This document shows, piece after piece, positions 49,578-59,593 of a stretch of DNA of 64,000 nucleotides. Position 1 is the stretch's first letter. Every line of letters begins with the position of its first letter. The notes under the pieces are model-generated. The model worked only from the letters and a program-made list of their open reading frames with translations. It was not told the origin of the DNA and ran no database searches. The DNA is from Elusimicrobiota bacterium (lineage in GTDB: Bacteria > Elusimicrobiota > Elusimicrobia > UBA1565 > JACRDR01), in the NCBI GenBank assembly GCA_016194745.1, contig JACQBA010000019.1, forward strand, positions 184,923-248,922, in the 5' to 3' direction. The position numbers and the translations under genes are program-made.

Positions 49578-51185
49578 ATGGAAACCAAGGAAGCGGCGGC
49601 CCAGGAGAAGGAGGCGCCCCGTAAGACGCGCGGCGTACCCGAGGGCATCCAGCGCACCCGCGACATCATCGAGAAGGCAATGGAAGGCGGGGGCCAGGAG
49701 CGCGTCGCGGCGCAGAAGGCGAAGGGGAAGTTCACCGCTCGCGAACGCATCCATTATCTGCTCGACGACGGCTCGTTCCAAGAGTTCGACCTCCTGGTCA
49801 CGACGCGCTGCGACGACTTCGGTCTGTCCGACAAACACATTCCGGGCGACGGCGTCATCACCGGCATCGGGCGCATCAACGGCCGGGAGGTCTGCATCTT
49901 CGCCCAGGACTTCACCGTGCTCGGCGGCTCGCTCGGCCTCGCCCACGCCCAGAAGATCTGCAAGATCATGGATCTGGCGTACGACAACCGCGTCCCGGTG
50001 ATCGGGCTGCTCGACTCGGGCGGCGCGCGCATCCAAGAGGGGGTTGACTCTCTCGACGGCTACGCCGAGATCTTCTATCGCAACGTGAAGTGCTCGGGCG
50101 TCATCCCGCAGATCTCAGTCATCCTCGGTCCCTGCGCCGGCGGCGCCGTCTACTCCCCGGCGCTCACCGACTACGTCTTCATGGTCGAAGGGATCAGCCA
50201 CATGTTCGTGACGGGGCCGGACGTCGTCAAGGCGGCGACGGGCGAGGACGTGAGCTTCGACACGCTCGGCGGGTCGGCGGTCCACTCCGCCAAGTCCGGC
50301 GTCTGCCACTTCGTCGCCAAGAGCGAGCCCGACTGCTTCCGGCAGCTGCGGGAGCTCCTGAGCTATCTGCCCCAGAGCCGGTGGGAGAAGGCGCCTACGA
50401 TGGCCAATCCCGATCCGATCCGGCGCGGCACGCCCGTCCTCGAAACGTTCGTCAAAGTCGACCCGCGCAAGCCCTACCGCGTCCACCACGTGATCTTCCA
50501 GATCGCCGACGAGCACAAGTTTTTCGAGGTGCAGACGAACTTCGCGAAGAACATCGTCGTCGGGTTCCTCCGCATGGGCGGCGAGGTCGTCGGCGTCATC
50601 GCGAACAACCCCGCGCACATGGCGGGCGCCCTGGACATCGACGCCTCGGATAAGGCCGCGCGCTTCATCCGCTTCCTCAACGCCTTCAACATCCCGATCC
50701 TGACCTTGGTCGACGTCCCTGGCTACTGGCCGGGCGTCCAGCAGGAGCACGCGGGGATCATCCGCCACGGCGCGAAAATCCTGTACGCCTACAGCGAGGC
50801 GACGGTGCCGAAGGTGACCGTCGTCACGCGCAAGGCCTACGGCGGCGCCTACATCGCGATGAGTTCCAAGCACATGCGCGGGGACATGAACTTCGCCCTG
50901 CCCTCGGCCGAGATCGCGGTCATGGGCCCCAAAGGCGCGACGGAGATCCTCTACTCCCGCGAGATCGCGAAGGCGACGCCCGAGGAGCAGACCGCCCTCA
51001 AGGACAAGCTCGCCAAGGAGTACGCCGACAAGTTCGCCTCGCCGTACCAGACGGCGCGCTCGGGCTCGGTCGACGAGGTCATCGAGCCGACCCAGATGCG
51101 CTACAAGATCATCCGCGCCTTCAAGTTCCTGCGCGAGAAGCGCAAGCCTGGCGAGAACCCCGGCACGGGCAATATCCCGCTATAG
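49578..51185 (+). CDS. Acyl-CoA carboxylase carboxyltransferase (beta) subunit
   Basis: 535 residues from ATG 49578, which has GGAGG 5 bases upstream; an earlier GTG at 49554 overlaps the transferase gene. Crotonase-fold carboxyltransferase of the propionyl/acetyl-CoA carboxylase beta class: KFTARERIHYLLDDGSFQEFDLL, GRINGREVCIFAQDFTVLGGSLG, DSGGARIQEGVDSLDGYAEIF, GPCAGGAVYSPALTDY and VTVVTRKAYGGAYIAMSSK. Makes malonyl- or methylmalonyl-CoA with a biotin carboxylase/carrier encoded elsewhere; none is adjacent. Likely feeds extender units to the synthase; a decarboxylase role is less likely. Confidence 0.93.
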   Translation: METKEAAAQEKEAPRKTRGVPEGIQRTRDIIEKAMEGGGQERVAAQKAKGKFTARERIHYLLDDGSFQEFDLLVTTRCDDFGLSDKHIPGDGVITGIGRINGREVCIFAQDFTVLGGSLGLAHAQKICKIMDLAYDNRVPVIGLLDSGGARIQEGVDSLDGYAEIFYRNVKCSGVIPQISVILGPCAGGAVYSPALTDYVFMVEGISHMFVTGPDVVKAATGEDVSFDTLGGSAVHSAKSGVCHFVAKSEPDCFRQLRELLSYLPQSRWEKAPTMANPDPIRRGTPVLETFVKVDPRKPYRVHHVIFQIADEHKFFEVQTNFAKNIVVGFLRMGGEVVGVIANNPAHMAGALDIDASDKAARFIRFLNAFNIPILTLVDVPGYWPGVQQEHAGIIRHGAKILYAYSEATVPKVTVVTRKAYGGAYIAMSSKHMRGDMNFALPSAEIAVMGPKGATEILYSREIAKATPEEQTALKDKLAKEYADKFASPYQTARSGSVDEVIEPTQMRYKIIRAFKFLREKRKPGENPGTGNIPL

Positions 51186-51294
51186 CGACGCTGGCGCCTC
51201 ATGCGAGAGAAATGGCATCATGTAGCGCTGGCCCGCGCGGCAGGCGTAGGCCCGGGAAGCACTCGGCTCTAGCCGCACATTCGCAGCCGCACTG

Positions 51295-51330
51295 GAAGCC
51301 GCCTCAGGGGTGGGGCGGCTTCTTCATTTC
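51295..51330 (+). terminator. Terminator of the synthase operon
   Basis: Perfect 9-base stem GAAGCCGCC/GGCGGCTTC with 10-base loop followed by TTCATTTC, about 110 bases after the carboxyltransferase stop. Confidence 0.7.
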
Positions 51331-51359
51331 CCGGGCTCGAGCGCGGTAGCGGCCGCCCG

Positions 51360-51892
51360 CTATCCGCCCCAGTGATAGCCGCTCGGTAGGCCAACGTGGC
51401 CGCCGCCGGCGTTCTTCGTGTCGCCGAAGCGCTTTACCTCGGCGCTCGTGAGCTTGACCTGGACGCCGATGTTGAAGGAGTCGCCCAGAAGCCCTCCCAA
51501 GCCGCCCCCGATCCACGGACCTTAGCCGGTGTCCCGGTCGGAGTACACATCTTGCGCACGCCCAAGTCGAGTTCGGAGGTCCGCACGGATTTTTCGATCA
51601 GCCCTCGCCGCCCCGACGTGCCGTCCTTGCCCGCAAACAGAAGGTCCGCCGCCAAGGCGACCGGCCAGTCCGCGCGCTGGAAGTCGGTTTGTAGACCCAA
51701 CTCGCCCAGATGGTGAAACGTCTCGCCCCAATCTCCTTCGTTCAGCGTCTTCCCGCCGAGCAGCAGATTGAGGTTGCCGTTCCACTTCCCTGCCGGCTGC
51801 GTCCGCGCCGTCGAGACGGCGGGGCGACTGATCCCTTTGGGCAGTGACGCCCTAGGACTCTCGACCCTCGCGGAACACCCCCAATTCGCATA
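51360..51892 (-). pseudogene. Decayed outer-membrane beta-barrel protein gene
   Basis: Two reading-frame pieces on the minus strand carry recognisable barrel sequence. Piece 1, from 51892, contains GKWNGNLNLLLGGKTLNEGDW, ELGLQTDFQRADWPVALAADLL and SELDLGVRKM. Piece 2, in another frame, ends at TAG 51360-51362 with WIGGGLGGLLGDSFNIGVQVK, TSAEVKRFGDTKNAGG and the terminal GYHWGG. The pieces join near 51545, where the strands expected between them are missing, so there is both an internal deletion and a frameshift. No start codon or signal peptide remains. Family resemblance to small porin-like barrels is by eye. Confidence 0.7.
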
Positions 51893-51934
51893 TCATCAAC
51901 TCGGGTGTGAGAGGGCATCCGGGATGGTCACCGC

Positions 51935-52672
51935 ATGTACTCCGCCCACCAACCTCCTTCATTCCTGAACTCTCATCGTCGGCGTCCGGCGATAGCTATC
52001 GCCGCCGCCGTCTTTGCCGCGACGGTCGCTGCGCGCGCGGCCACTCCCTCTGCGCATTGGGGGGAGAAGATCGGCAGCGTCCATGCCGTCTTGGGGAAAG
52101 CCACGGCGGAAGCCAGGAAATGGTCGAGGAATCCGCGACTGCTCGCGGTCATCGGCGTGGGGCCCGGAGGCAGCCGCCCTGAGGAGAGGGAGGTCTGGAT
52201 CTTCACCTACGCCGACGCGGACCACGCGACGTCGACGTTCAAGGTGCGCGTCTCCGACGGGATCGTCTCGAGCGCCCGAGAGATCCTGCCGATCTGGACG
52301 GAGGACTCCGCCGATTTCGCGCTGCGCGGCTGCCTGCCGATCGACGTCAAGTTCTTGGACACACCTCAAGTCGTCGCGCGGGCCGGGAAGCAGAACCTGC
52401 CGCCGACGGAGTACCGGCAGTCGTACTACCTGACCTTGGTCCGTCCCGCGTCGGACAATTGCGGCGGCTCGGAAGGAACCTTTGGCGATATGGACGGATA
52501 CATCGACAAGTTCCCGCAGCTGAGACCCTACCCGCGCGGAGCGGTCCATCGCGCCGTATGGGTGATCGTCAATGACGAAGAGGCGCTCTTCCTGGATGCC
52601 AAGACCGGCGAGACTCTCGCGCGCAGACGGTTTCGGAAACAGCGCCCGGCCGGACCCGTCGCGGACGAGTAA
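51935..52672 (+). CDS. Exported hypothetical protein with PepSY-like end
   Basis: 245 residues; signal region IAIAAAVFAATVAARAATP (start could be a few codons later). The mature part includes a helix (WGEKIGSVHAVLGKATAEARKW), a beta-rich core (EEREVWIFTYADADHATSTFKVRVSDGIV) and a closing VHRAVWVIVNDEEALFLDAKTGETLARRRF, a strand-turn-strand unit of the type found at the end of PepSY domains. Three Cys. Function unknown. Confidence 0.6.
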   Translation: MYSAHQPPSFLNSHRRRPAIAIAAAVFAATVAARAATPSAHWGEKIGSVHAVLGKATAEARKWSRNPRLLAVIGVGPGGSRPEEREVWIFTYADADHATSTFKVRVSDGIVSSAREILPIWTEDSADFALRGCLPIDVKFLDTPQVVARAGKQNLPPTEYRQSYYLTLVRPASDNCGGSEGTFGDMDGYIDKFPQLRPYPRGAVHRAVWVIVNDEEALFLDAKTGETLARRRFRKQRPAGPVADE

Positions 52673-52692
52673 TCCCGCGGTTCGTTCCCTCG

Positions 52693-53136
52693 TTATCCGC
52701 CGGACGGCTTGGCCGCGGCGGTCCTCTTGCGCAGCTCCCGCGTCCAGAGCCAACGGGCCAAGAGCGCGTCCGCCCCGTAGGACGTGCCCGCAAGCGCGGT
52801 GAAAAAGAACGGCGCCGCGAGCGCCGCGCTGCCGGGGGAGTCCCGCAGCAGGCCGCGGAAGACGAAGGCGTAGGCTCCCGCGAGCACGAGAACGTAGACG
52901 ACGACGCACGCCGGCGCCCGCGCGAGCGTCCAGCGGCGCGTCGGGATCGACAGGGACAGCAGGCTCGCCAGGCCGAGCCCGACCAGGGAAAGGAAGGCGA
53001 AGGCCAGTTTCGCCCAGCCCATCGGGAAGCAGACCAGCATGAGGACCACGCCCAGGCCGCAATTTCCCATGAGCATCTGCGGCACCTGAGAGTCGTACGC
53101 CGAACCGGCTTCCGGTCCCTCCGGCGCGGACGTCAC
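52693..53136 (-). CDS. Small membrane protein
   Basis: 147 residues from GTG 53136, overlapping the lipocalin-like gene stop by 4 bases. Four hydrophobic segments (LGVVLMLVCFPMGWAKLAFAFLSLVGLGLASLLSL, CVVVYVLVLAGAYAFVF, SAALAAPFFFTALAG) and a basic C-terminus. No family recognised. Confidence 0.6.
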   Translation of the reverse strand: MTSAPEGPEAGSAYDSQVPQMLMGNCGLGVVLMLVCFPMGWAKLAFAFLSLVGLGLASLLSLSIPTRRWTLARAPACVVVYVLVLAGAYAFVFRGLLRDSPGSAALAAPFFFTALAGTSYGADALLARWLWTRELRKRTAAAKPSGG

Positions 53137-53567
53137 ACCCGCTCCCACGTGAGGTGAGCCGTCTGCTCGACGCCCTCGACGACGAACGACCGCGTCGACA
53201 GCGTCATGCGCTTGCCGTCGAGCTCGACGCTGCGGACCTGGCGGGAGCCGGTCCAATTCGGGAACAGGCTGATGTCGACGAAATGCACGACCCTGTTCTC
53301 GAGAACCTCGAAGTGCCCGCTGTAGGCGATGAATCCCGCGGCCGCCTTCGCCCGTTCCGCGTCGGTGCCGTCGAAAAGCCCCGGGGAGAAGTTATGCTTG
53401 CGGCCGGGCTCCATGACCGTGACGATCATGAACCCGTCGGCCGTGTATACGAGCCGCCCGACAGCCTCCTTGCCGAAGGGGTAGGAGACCGTTCCGTCGG
53501 CGAGTCGGTGCACGCAGGAGACGAGGTGCCAAGTGCCGACCATATCCTTCGCGTCCACGCGGGTCAT
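53133..53567 (-). CDS. Lipocalin-like domain protein (Lipocalin_5 type)
   Basis: 144 residues from ATG 53567. Starts DMVGTWHLVSCVHRLADGTVSYPFGKEAVGRLVYTADGFMIVTVMEPGRK and continues with FIAYSGHFEVLENRVVHFVDISLFPNWTGSRQVRSVELDGKRMTLSTRS, the pattern of small bacterial lipocalin-like barrels that bind hydrophobic ligands. No signal peptide, so cytosolic. Operon with the membrane protein and close to the DMT transporter. Confidence 0.82.
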   Translation of the reverse strand: MTRVDAKDMVGTWHLVSCVHRLADGTVSYPFGKEAVGRLVYTADGFMIVTVMEPGRKHNFSPGLFDGTDAERAKAAAGFIAYSGHFEVLENRVVHFVDISLFPNWTGSRQVRSVELDGKRMTLSTRSFVVEGVEQTAHLTWERV

Positions 53568-53571
53568 TTTA

Positions 53572-54513
53572 TCAAACAGGAAAGGCGGTTTCGGCCGCGG
53601 CGGGCGGCGCCGCATCGGACGCCGGATGGGCCGGCTCCGCGCGCATGTCCCGGGACGCCGCGAAGACGCCGGCGAGGATCAGCGCCCCGCCGACGCCGGT
53701 CCACGCCGTGACCCGGTCGTGGAGAAAGACGACGCCCGCGAGCACGCCCACCAGCGGCTGCAGGAAGATAATGTTGGCGAGCGCGGACGCGTCGACCTCC
53801 TGCAATCCAAGGTTCCACAAGGCGGTCGAAAGGAACGTCACGGCGACGCCGAGAAACGCCATCCAGAGCCACGAGGCCGGGCCCGCCTCCGGGGCCGCGG
53901 CGCCGCGGGCGGCGAAAGCCGCCGCGGCGATGGGGAGGAGGCTCAGCGTGATCGTGACGGCGCTGAGCTCCATCGCGCCGATGCGCCGCAGCAGATCCTT
54001 GCCGATCACCGAGTGCAGCGCCCAGCAGAAGCCTCCCAGCGCGAGCAGCATGTCGCCGCGGACGCTCGGCGACGCGGCGGTCTGGGACGAGAACCCTTGC
54101 GATACGATGGCGGCCGCGCCGATGAACCCGGCCGCGATCGAGGCGATCCGCCGGGCGCCGAGGCGCTCGCCCAGGAACGCCGCCGACATGAGGACCAAGG
54201 ACAACGGCTCGACCGCGTTCAGGAGCACCGCGTTCGTCGCGCTCGAGGCGCTCTGGCCGATCGTCCCCATGAGGAGCGGCGCCGCGTAGCCGAAGACGGC
54301 GACCGCCGCGACGCGCATCCAATCGCCGGCCGAGATGCCGCCGGACCGAAGCGCACGCACGGTCCACGGGGCGAACAGGACGACGGCCACCAAGGTGCGC
54401 CAGAAGACAAGCGGGACGGGGGCGAATCCCCGCATGGCCCACGCCGAGGCGCAATAGCTGAAGCCGCCGAGGGCGTTGCAGGCGATGAGCAGGATCAGCG
54501 GACGCGCACGCAT
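53572..54513 (-). CDS. EamA/DMT-family transporter
   Basis: 313 residues with ten predicted membrane helices in two EamA halves (ILLIACNALGGFSYCASAWAMRGFAPVPLVFWRTLVAVVLF ... ASALANIIFLQPLVGVLAGVVFLHDRVTAWTGVGGALILAGVF). Such transporters export metabolites or amino acids; the substrate is unknown. Ends 4 bases before the lipocalin-like start and starts 22 bases after typA stop. Confidence 0.88.
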   Translation of the reverse strand: MRARPLILLIACNALGGFSYCASAWAMRGFAPVPLVFWRTLVAVVLFAPWTVRALRSGGISAGDWMRVAAVAVFGYAAPLLMGTIGQSASSATNAVLLNAVEPLSLVLMSAAFLGERLGARRIASIAAGFIGAAAIVSQGFSSQTAASPSVRGDMLLALGGFCWALHSVIGKDLLRRIGAMELSAVTITLSLLPIAAAAFAARGAAAPEAGPASWLWMAFLGVAVTFLSTALWNLGLQEVDASALANIIFLQPLVGVLAGVVFLHDRVTAWTGVGGALILAGVFAASRDMRAEPAHPASDAAPPAAAETAFPV

Positions 54514-54535
54514 GGACGGATCGCGACCCGGCGGC

Positions 54536-56365
54536 CTACTCGTCCTCGTCTTTCTCGGAGCGCTTTCGGGCGGACTTGTTGAGGAGCTTCTTGCGCAGGC
54601 GGATCGACTTGGGCGTCACTTCGACGAGCTCGTCCTCGGAGATGAATTCGATCGACTGCTCGAGGCTGAAGACGCGGGGCGGCGTGAGGGTGAGCGCCTC
54701 GTCGGTCGACTTGCTGCGCATGTTGGTCAGCGCCTTCTGTTTGCAGGGATTGACGACCAGGTCGTTGTCGCGGGAGTTCTGGCCGCAGATCATGCCCTCG
54801 TAAACCTTGACCCCCGGAGCGAGGAACATCACCGCGCGGTCTTGGAGGTTGAACAGCGCGTAGCCGGTGACCTCGCCCGCCTCCTTGCAGACCATGACGC
54901 CGTTGCCGCGATTGGCGAGCTCGCCGCTTTTTGGCGCGTAGCCGTGGAAGCTGTGATGCATGATGCCGGTGCCGCGCGTCATCGTCATGAACTCGGACTT
55001 AAATCCGATCAGCGCGCGGGAAGGGATGATATATTCGAGCCGGAGCCGGTCGGATCCCTCGGTCACCATGTTCTCCATCTTCGCGCCGCGTCGCCCCAGG
55101 CTCTCGAAGACCGGGCCTTGGTTGGCCGTCGCGATGTCGATGACGAGGTACTCCGTCGGCTCGAGGATCTGCCCGTTTTCCTTCTTGTAGATCACCTCGG
55201 GCCTGGACACCGCGAGCTCATAGCCCTCGCGGCGCATCGTCTCGATGAGGACGGTCAGATGCAGTTCGCCACGGCCGGAGACCTTGAACTTGCCCTCACC
55301 CGGGAGCTCTTCGATACGCAGGCCGACGTTCGTCTGCTGTTCCTTCTCAAGACGCGCCTTGAGGTGGCGGCTCGTGACCCATTTGCCTTCCGTGCCGGCG
55401 AAGGGGCTGTCGTTGACGAGGAACTCCATCGAGAGAGTGGGCTCGTCGATCGAAAGCGGAGGAAGCGCCTTGGCGTTTTCGGGATCGGCGACCGTGTCGC
55501 CCACGTTCACTCCCTCGAGACCGGCGATCGCGACGATATCTCCGGCGATCGCCGACTCTACCTCGCGGCGCGCGAGGCCGAAAAAGCGCTCGAGCTTGTT
55601 CACCTTGCAGGCCACCTGCTTGCCGTCCGGCTTGACCAACACGACCTGCTGTCCCTTCTTGACGCCCCCGTTGACGATGCGGCCGATGCCGATCTGGCCG
55701 ACGAAGTTGCTGTAGTCGAGTATGGTAACGAGCATCTGCAGCGAGCTCTCGGCATGCGCGAGGGGCGGCGGGACGTGCTTCAGGATCGTCTCGAACAGCG
55801 GGAGCAGGTCCTTTCCGGCCTCCTTCGAGTCATGCGAGGCCCAGCCGGCTTTTCCCGCCGCGTAGATGATGGGGAAATCGAGCTGCGGATCGGTCGCGCC
55901 GAGGTCGATGAATAGGCTGAAGACCGAGTCGAGCGCCTGGTCGGGCTTCGCGTTGACGCGGTCCATCTTGTTGATGACGACGATTGGGGAAAGCCCGAGC
56001 TGCAGCGCCTTGCGGAGCACGAAACGCGTCTGGGGCATCGGCCCGTCGACCGCGTCGACGAGGAGCAGGGCCCCGTCCACCATCTGGAGGATGCGCTCGA
56101 CCTCCGAGCCGAAATCGGCGTGGCCAGGCGTGTCGACGATGTTGATCGTGTGTCCCTTGAACGGGACGGAGGTGCACTTCGCGAGGATCGTGATGCCGCG
56201 TTCGCGCTCGAGCGGGTTCGAGTCGAGGACGGCTTCCTGGGATTCTTCGGCCTTTACGTGGAACTCGCCGGTCTGTTGGAGAAGCCCGTCGACCAACGTA
56301 GTCTTACCGTGGTCGACGTGCGCGATGATGGCGATGTTGCGGACGTCGGCCCGGCGGGAGTCCAT
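54536..56365 (-). CDS. typA: Ribosome-associated GTPase TypA/BipA
   Basis: 609 residues, full length. Translational GTPase motifs: [20 protein letters not shown] (G1), RERGITI (G2), DTPGHADFG (G3), NKMD (G4) and the family-specific C-terminal region [31 protein letters not shown] with ...[33 protein letters not shown]. Acts in ribosome assembly and stress adaptation. A 33-codon membrane peptide gene lies 3 bases upstream. Confidence 0.97.
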   Translation of the reverse strand: MDSRRADVRNIAIIAHVDHGKTTLVDGLLQQTGEFHVKAEESQEAVLDSNPLERERGITILAKCTSVPFKGHTINIVDTPGHADFGSEVERILQMVDGALLLVDAVDGPMPQTRFVLRKALQLGLSPIVVINKMDRVNAKPDQALDSVFSLFIDLGATDPQLDFPIIYAAGKAGWASHDSKEAGKDLLPLFETILKHVPPPLAHAESSLQMLVTILDYSNFVGQIGIGRIVNGGVKKGQQVVLVKPDGKQVACKVNKLERFFGLARREVESAIAGDIVAIAGLEGVNVGDTVADPENAKALPPLSIDEPTLSMEFLVNDSPFAGTEGKWVTSRHLKARLEKEQQTNVGLRIEELPGEGKFKVSGRGELHLTVLIETMRREGYELAVSRPEVIYKKENGQILEPTEYLVIDIATANQGPVFESLGRRGAKMENMVTEGSDRLRLEYIIPSRALIGFKSEFMTMTRGTGIMHHSFHGYAPKSGELANRGNGVMVCKEAGEVTGYALFNLQDRAVMFLAPGVKVYEGMICGQNSRDNDLVVNPCKQKALTNMRSKSTDEALTLTPPRVFSLEQSIEFISEDELVEVTPKSIRLRKKLLNKSARKRSEKDEDE

Positions 56366-56368
56366 CCT

Positions 56369-56470
56369 TTACTGCCCTTCGGCTTCGGAGCCACGCATGC
56401 AGGCGGTCGTGATGACGAGCACGACCACGCCCATGACCAACCCAGTGAACGCCTGAAAATAAGGTGCCAT
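56369..56470 (-). CDS. 33-residue single-helix membrane peptide upstream of typA
   Basis: ATG 56470 to TAA 56369, encoding [25 protein letters not shown] then RGSEAEGQ: a short N-terminus, one membrane helix of about 18 residues and a polar tail. It lies 3 bases before typA and has an extended -10 box exactly 6 bases upstream of its ATG, so the typA transcript probably begins with this ORF. Too short for family assignment; it could be a leader peptide or a real small membrane protein. Confidence 0.55.
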   Translation of the reverse strand: MAPYFQAFTGLVMGVVVLVITTACMRGSEAEGQ

Positions 56471-56476
56471 TGGTTT

Positions 56477-56482
56477 ATTATA
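56477..56482 (-). promoter_or_regulatory. Extended -10 TGCTATAAT, leaderless spacing
   Basis: Minus-strand TATAAT preceded by TGC and followed by 6 bases and ATG 56470. Confidence 0.55.
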
Positions 56483-56569
56483 GCAAATCGCCGAACAGGA
56501 GACGCCGACTACGGCCTCCGGCGCGGGACAGGACGACGATGTGGATCCGCCAAAAGACCCATTCGCTAT

Positions 56570-56608
56570 TGAGCCACTAGACCCATATACTGTGGGACCG
56601 CTTGCTCA
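56570..56608. repeat. TGAGC...GACCC/GGGAC...GCTCA inverted repeat
   Basis: Outer arms TGAGC and GCTCA enclose GACCC...GGGACC; the middle holds TATACT, a possible -10 for the gene at 56658. Another member of the GGACC motif set. Confidence 0.4.
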
Positions 56609-56657
56609 GTCACCGCATGCTTCCGGCGGCTACGCTATGGAGACAGGAGAATAGTCC

Positions 56658-57170
56658 ATGGACAAAAGCACGTTGGCGGCAATGCTGCTGACCGCGTTCG
56701 GCGCGGGGTCGTTGGCGCGGGCCGCCGTAGTCGACGGACCGGGGCCGATGCCGCCCTTCGCGTGGTGCGGCGATCTGATAAGCGCCCCCTGCCCGAATCG
56801 ACAGACGCCGCCGGTCGGCGCGGCGGTGCAAACCGTCACGATGCCTTCCCCCGTCATCAGCGAGACGACCGTGCCGGGGTCGAGGACCGCGGTCGCGAGC
56901 GGGGGAGACGCGACCGTTCAATTCATCGAGGCGGCCGCAAGATGCCCGCGGGAACTCGCCAATCTGATGAACAACGCGCTGAGGTTCGGCACCGCCGCTG
57001 CGCGCGCTCCCAACAACAGCACGGTCGTCTACGCCATCACCGGACTCAAGGGAGAAGGGACTGCCGACAGTCCCAGCTACGAGGCGGCCAAGCTCACGGT
57101 CACCGCGATCACGCGGAACGACGGGAAGACGGTCACTTTCAACTGCCGGTCCGAAAAGCTCCGCGACTAA
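56658..57170 (+). CDS. Secreted hypothetical protein
   Basis: 170 residues with ribosome site GGAGAAT and signal peptide LAAMLLTAFGAGSLARA. The mature N-terminal half is Pro-rich with two Cys (WCGDLISAPCPNRQ), the second half helical and strand-forming (TVVYAITGLKGEG...LTVTAITRNDGKTVTFNC). Two further Cys. No family recognised. Confidence 0.65.
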   Translation: MDKSTLAAMLLTAFGAGSLARAAVVDGPGPMPPFAWCGDLISAPCPNRQTPPVGAAVQTVTMPSPVISETTVPGSRTAVASGGDATVQFIEAAARCPRELANLMNNALRFGTAAARAPNNSTVVYAITGLKGEGTADSPSYEAAKLTVTAITRNDGKTVTFNCRSEKLRD

Positions 57171-57179
57171 CGGCTATAC

Positions 57180-57220
57180 GCGACCCCGGACATGCGATGC
57201 GCATGGCCGGGGTCGCGTCT
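57180..57220. terminator. Bidirectional terminator hairpin
   Basis: Perfect arms GCGACCCCGG (57180-57189) and CCGGGGTCGC (57207-57216), with an inner CATGC/GCATG stem, between two convergent genes; GTCTT follows on the plus strand. Confidence 0.6.
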
Positions 57221-57245
57221 TGCGACGCAGCGTCGATCCGCTGGA

Positions 57246-57614
57246 CTACTCTTGGGACGGAGTTTGCGCGGGGGCGGATTTGATCGAGCAGCCGTCCGCG
57301 GCGATGCCCTCGACGGCGACGTCGGCCGTGCCGTCGAACGGGCGCCTCGCGAAGAAGAGCACGGGCTGCTCCCGCCATTCGCCCAGGCAGACTCGGTGCC
57401 ACGGATGGAACGCCGCAGCATCGCTTTGGACTCCGGCTGGACAGCGCATCACGCAGATGCCGCCGTTCTCCGCGCGGCCGATGAGGCCGTATCGGCACTC
57501 GACTTGGATGCAGCCGGGCCGGTTCGGCTCCGGCGGCGCGGGCGACGTCGCAAACGACGGAACTGCCCCGGCAGCCAACAGCACCGCCAGGCGTAACGTA
57601 TTGAGACGCTTCAT
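57246..57614 (-). CDS. Small secreted cysteine-containing protein
   Basis: 122 residues from ATG 57614, which has GGAGGGG upstream. Signal peptide LRLAVLLAAGAVPSFATS. Mature sequence has five Cys (CIQVECRYG, ICVMRCPAG, RVCLGEW, DGCSIK) and ends Gln/Ser-rich, suggesting a disulfide-stabilised periplasmic domain. No family recognised. Confidence 0.65.
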   Translation of the reverse strand: MKRLNTLRLAVLLAAGAVPSFATSPAPPEPNRPGCIQVECRYGLIGRAENGGICVMRCPAGVQSDAAAFHPWHRVCLGEWREQPVLFFARRPFDGTADVAVEGIAADGCSIKSAPAQTPSQE

Positions 57615-57753
57615 GAGGACCCCTCCTGTGCCGGCGCCGTCATGCTTCTCGAGAGAGAGGGGGCGGCGCGGCAGGAAAAGTATACGGCGCGGGCCGGATG
57701 AAATCATGAGCACTCCGGACCCGCGCCGCTACGCCTAAAGGCCTAAGCTGTTC

Positions 57754-58239
57754 CTAGCCGAGCTTCTTCAGCTGGTTTTCGACCTCGTTGTAGTCCCGCT
57801 CCTTCGTGATGTCGGGCTCGACGTGGACCCAGGCGATCTTGCCCTGCTTGTCGACGATGACGGTCGCGCGCTGGCTGATGTTGCCGGCCTCGTGCCAAAG
57901 CCCGTAGGCCTTGATGACCTTCCGGTGCATGTCGGCGAGCAGACGGTGCTTGAGCCCCATCTTGTCCTGCCATGCCTTGTGGGACCAGACCGAGTCGACC
58001 GAGACCCCGGCGACCTCGGCATACTTCGAGAACCGGGAGAGATCCTGGCTGAAGCACGCGTTCTCCTTCGTGCACGTCGGGCTCCAGTCGAGGGGATAGA
58101 AGAAGAGGACGACGGGCTTCTTTCCCGCGAACTCGGAGAGCTTGAAGTCTTTCTTGTCCTGGTCGGGCAGCGTGAAATCCGGCGCTTGCGCCCCGACGGC
58201 GATCGGCGTGGTGGGATTTGCGGCGGTAGCGGTCGTCAT
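57754..58239 (-). CDS. Peroxiredoxin (AhpC/TSA, BCP-like)
   Basis: 161 residues from ATG 58239 with AGGAGG upstream. Thioredoxin-fold peroxidase: GAQAPDFTLPDQDKKDFKLSEFAGKKPVVLFFYPLDWSPTCTKENACFSQD, with peroxidatic Cys56 in the PTCTKE motif and a second Cys (62) a few residues on; then GVSVDSVWSHKAW and RATVIVDKQGKIAWVHV. Reduces hydrogen or organic peroxides. Subfamily between BCP and AhpE types, not decided by eye. Confidence 0.92.
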   Translation of the reverse strand: MTTATAANPTTPIAVGAQAPDFTLPDQDKKDFKLSEFAGKKPVVLFFYPLDWSPTCTKENACFSQDLSRFSKYAEVAGVSVDSVWSHKAWQDKMGLKHRLLADMHRKVIKAYGLWHEAGNISQRATVIVDKQGKIAWVHVEPDITKERDYNEVENQLKKLG

Positions 58240-58343
58240 AGTGAGGCCTCCTTTTGTATCGATACCCGGCGATTCTACTTTTTTTGACGCGGGACCCGCG
58301 AGAGCCGCGTGTGCGGGCTGCCTCGCTCTCGCCCGGACCCGGC

Positions 58344-59423
<1,080 letters not shown>

Positions 59424-59476
59424 AGGGTTCTATCGGTATTTTATCAAATCGCCGCGCCCCGGCGTCGGGGCGTCTC

Positions 59477-59530
59477 AGGCCAAAGGGCCCTCTCCCATCC
59501 TAGGTCCAAGGACTCTAGGGACCTCTAGGA
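59477..59530. repeat. GGGCC/GGACC tract upstream of secreted protein gene
   Basis: Contains AGGCCAAAGGGCCCT and AGGTCC...GGGACCTCTAGG. A TATGAT hexamer (59540-59545) follows and would give a leader of about 45 bases to ATG 59594. Confidence 0.45.
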
Positions 59531-59593
59531 CGCCTGATGTATGATGGTGTCCGTGCCAATGACCCCCAATCTCATCTTGTCCAGGAGAATCGA

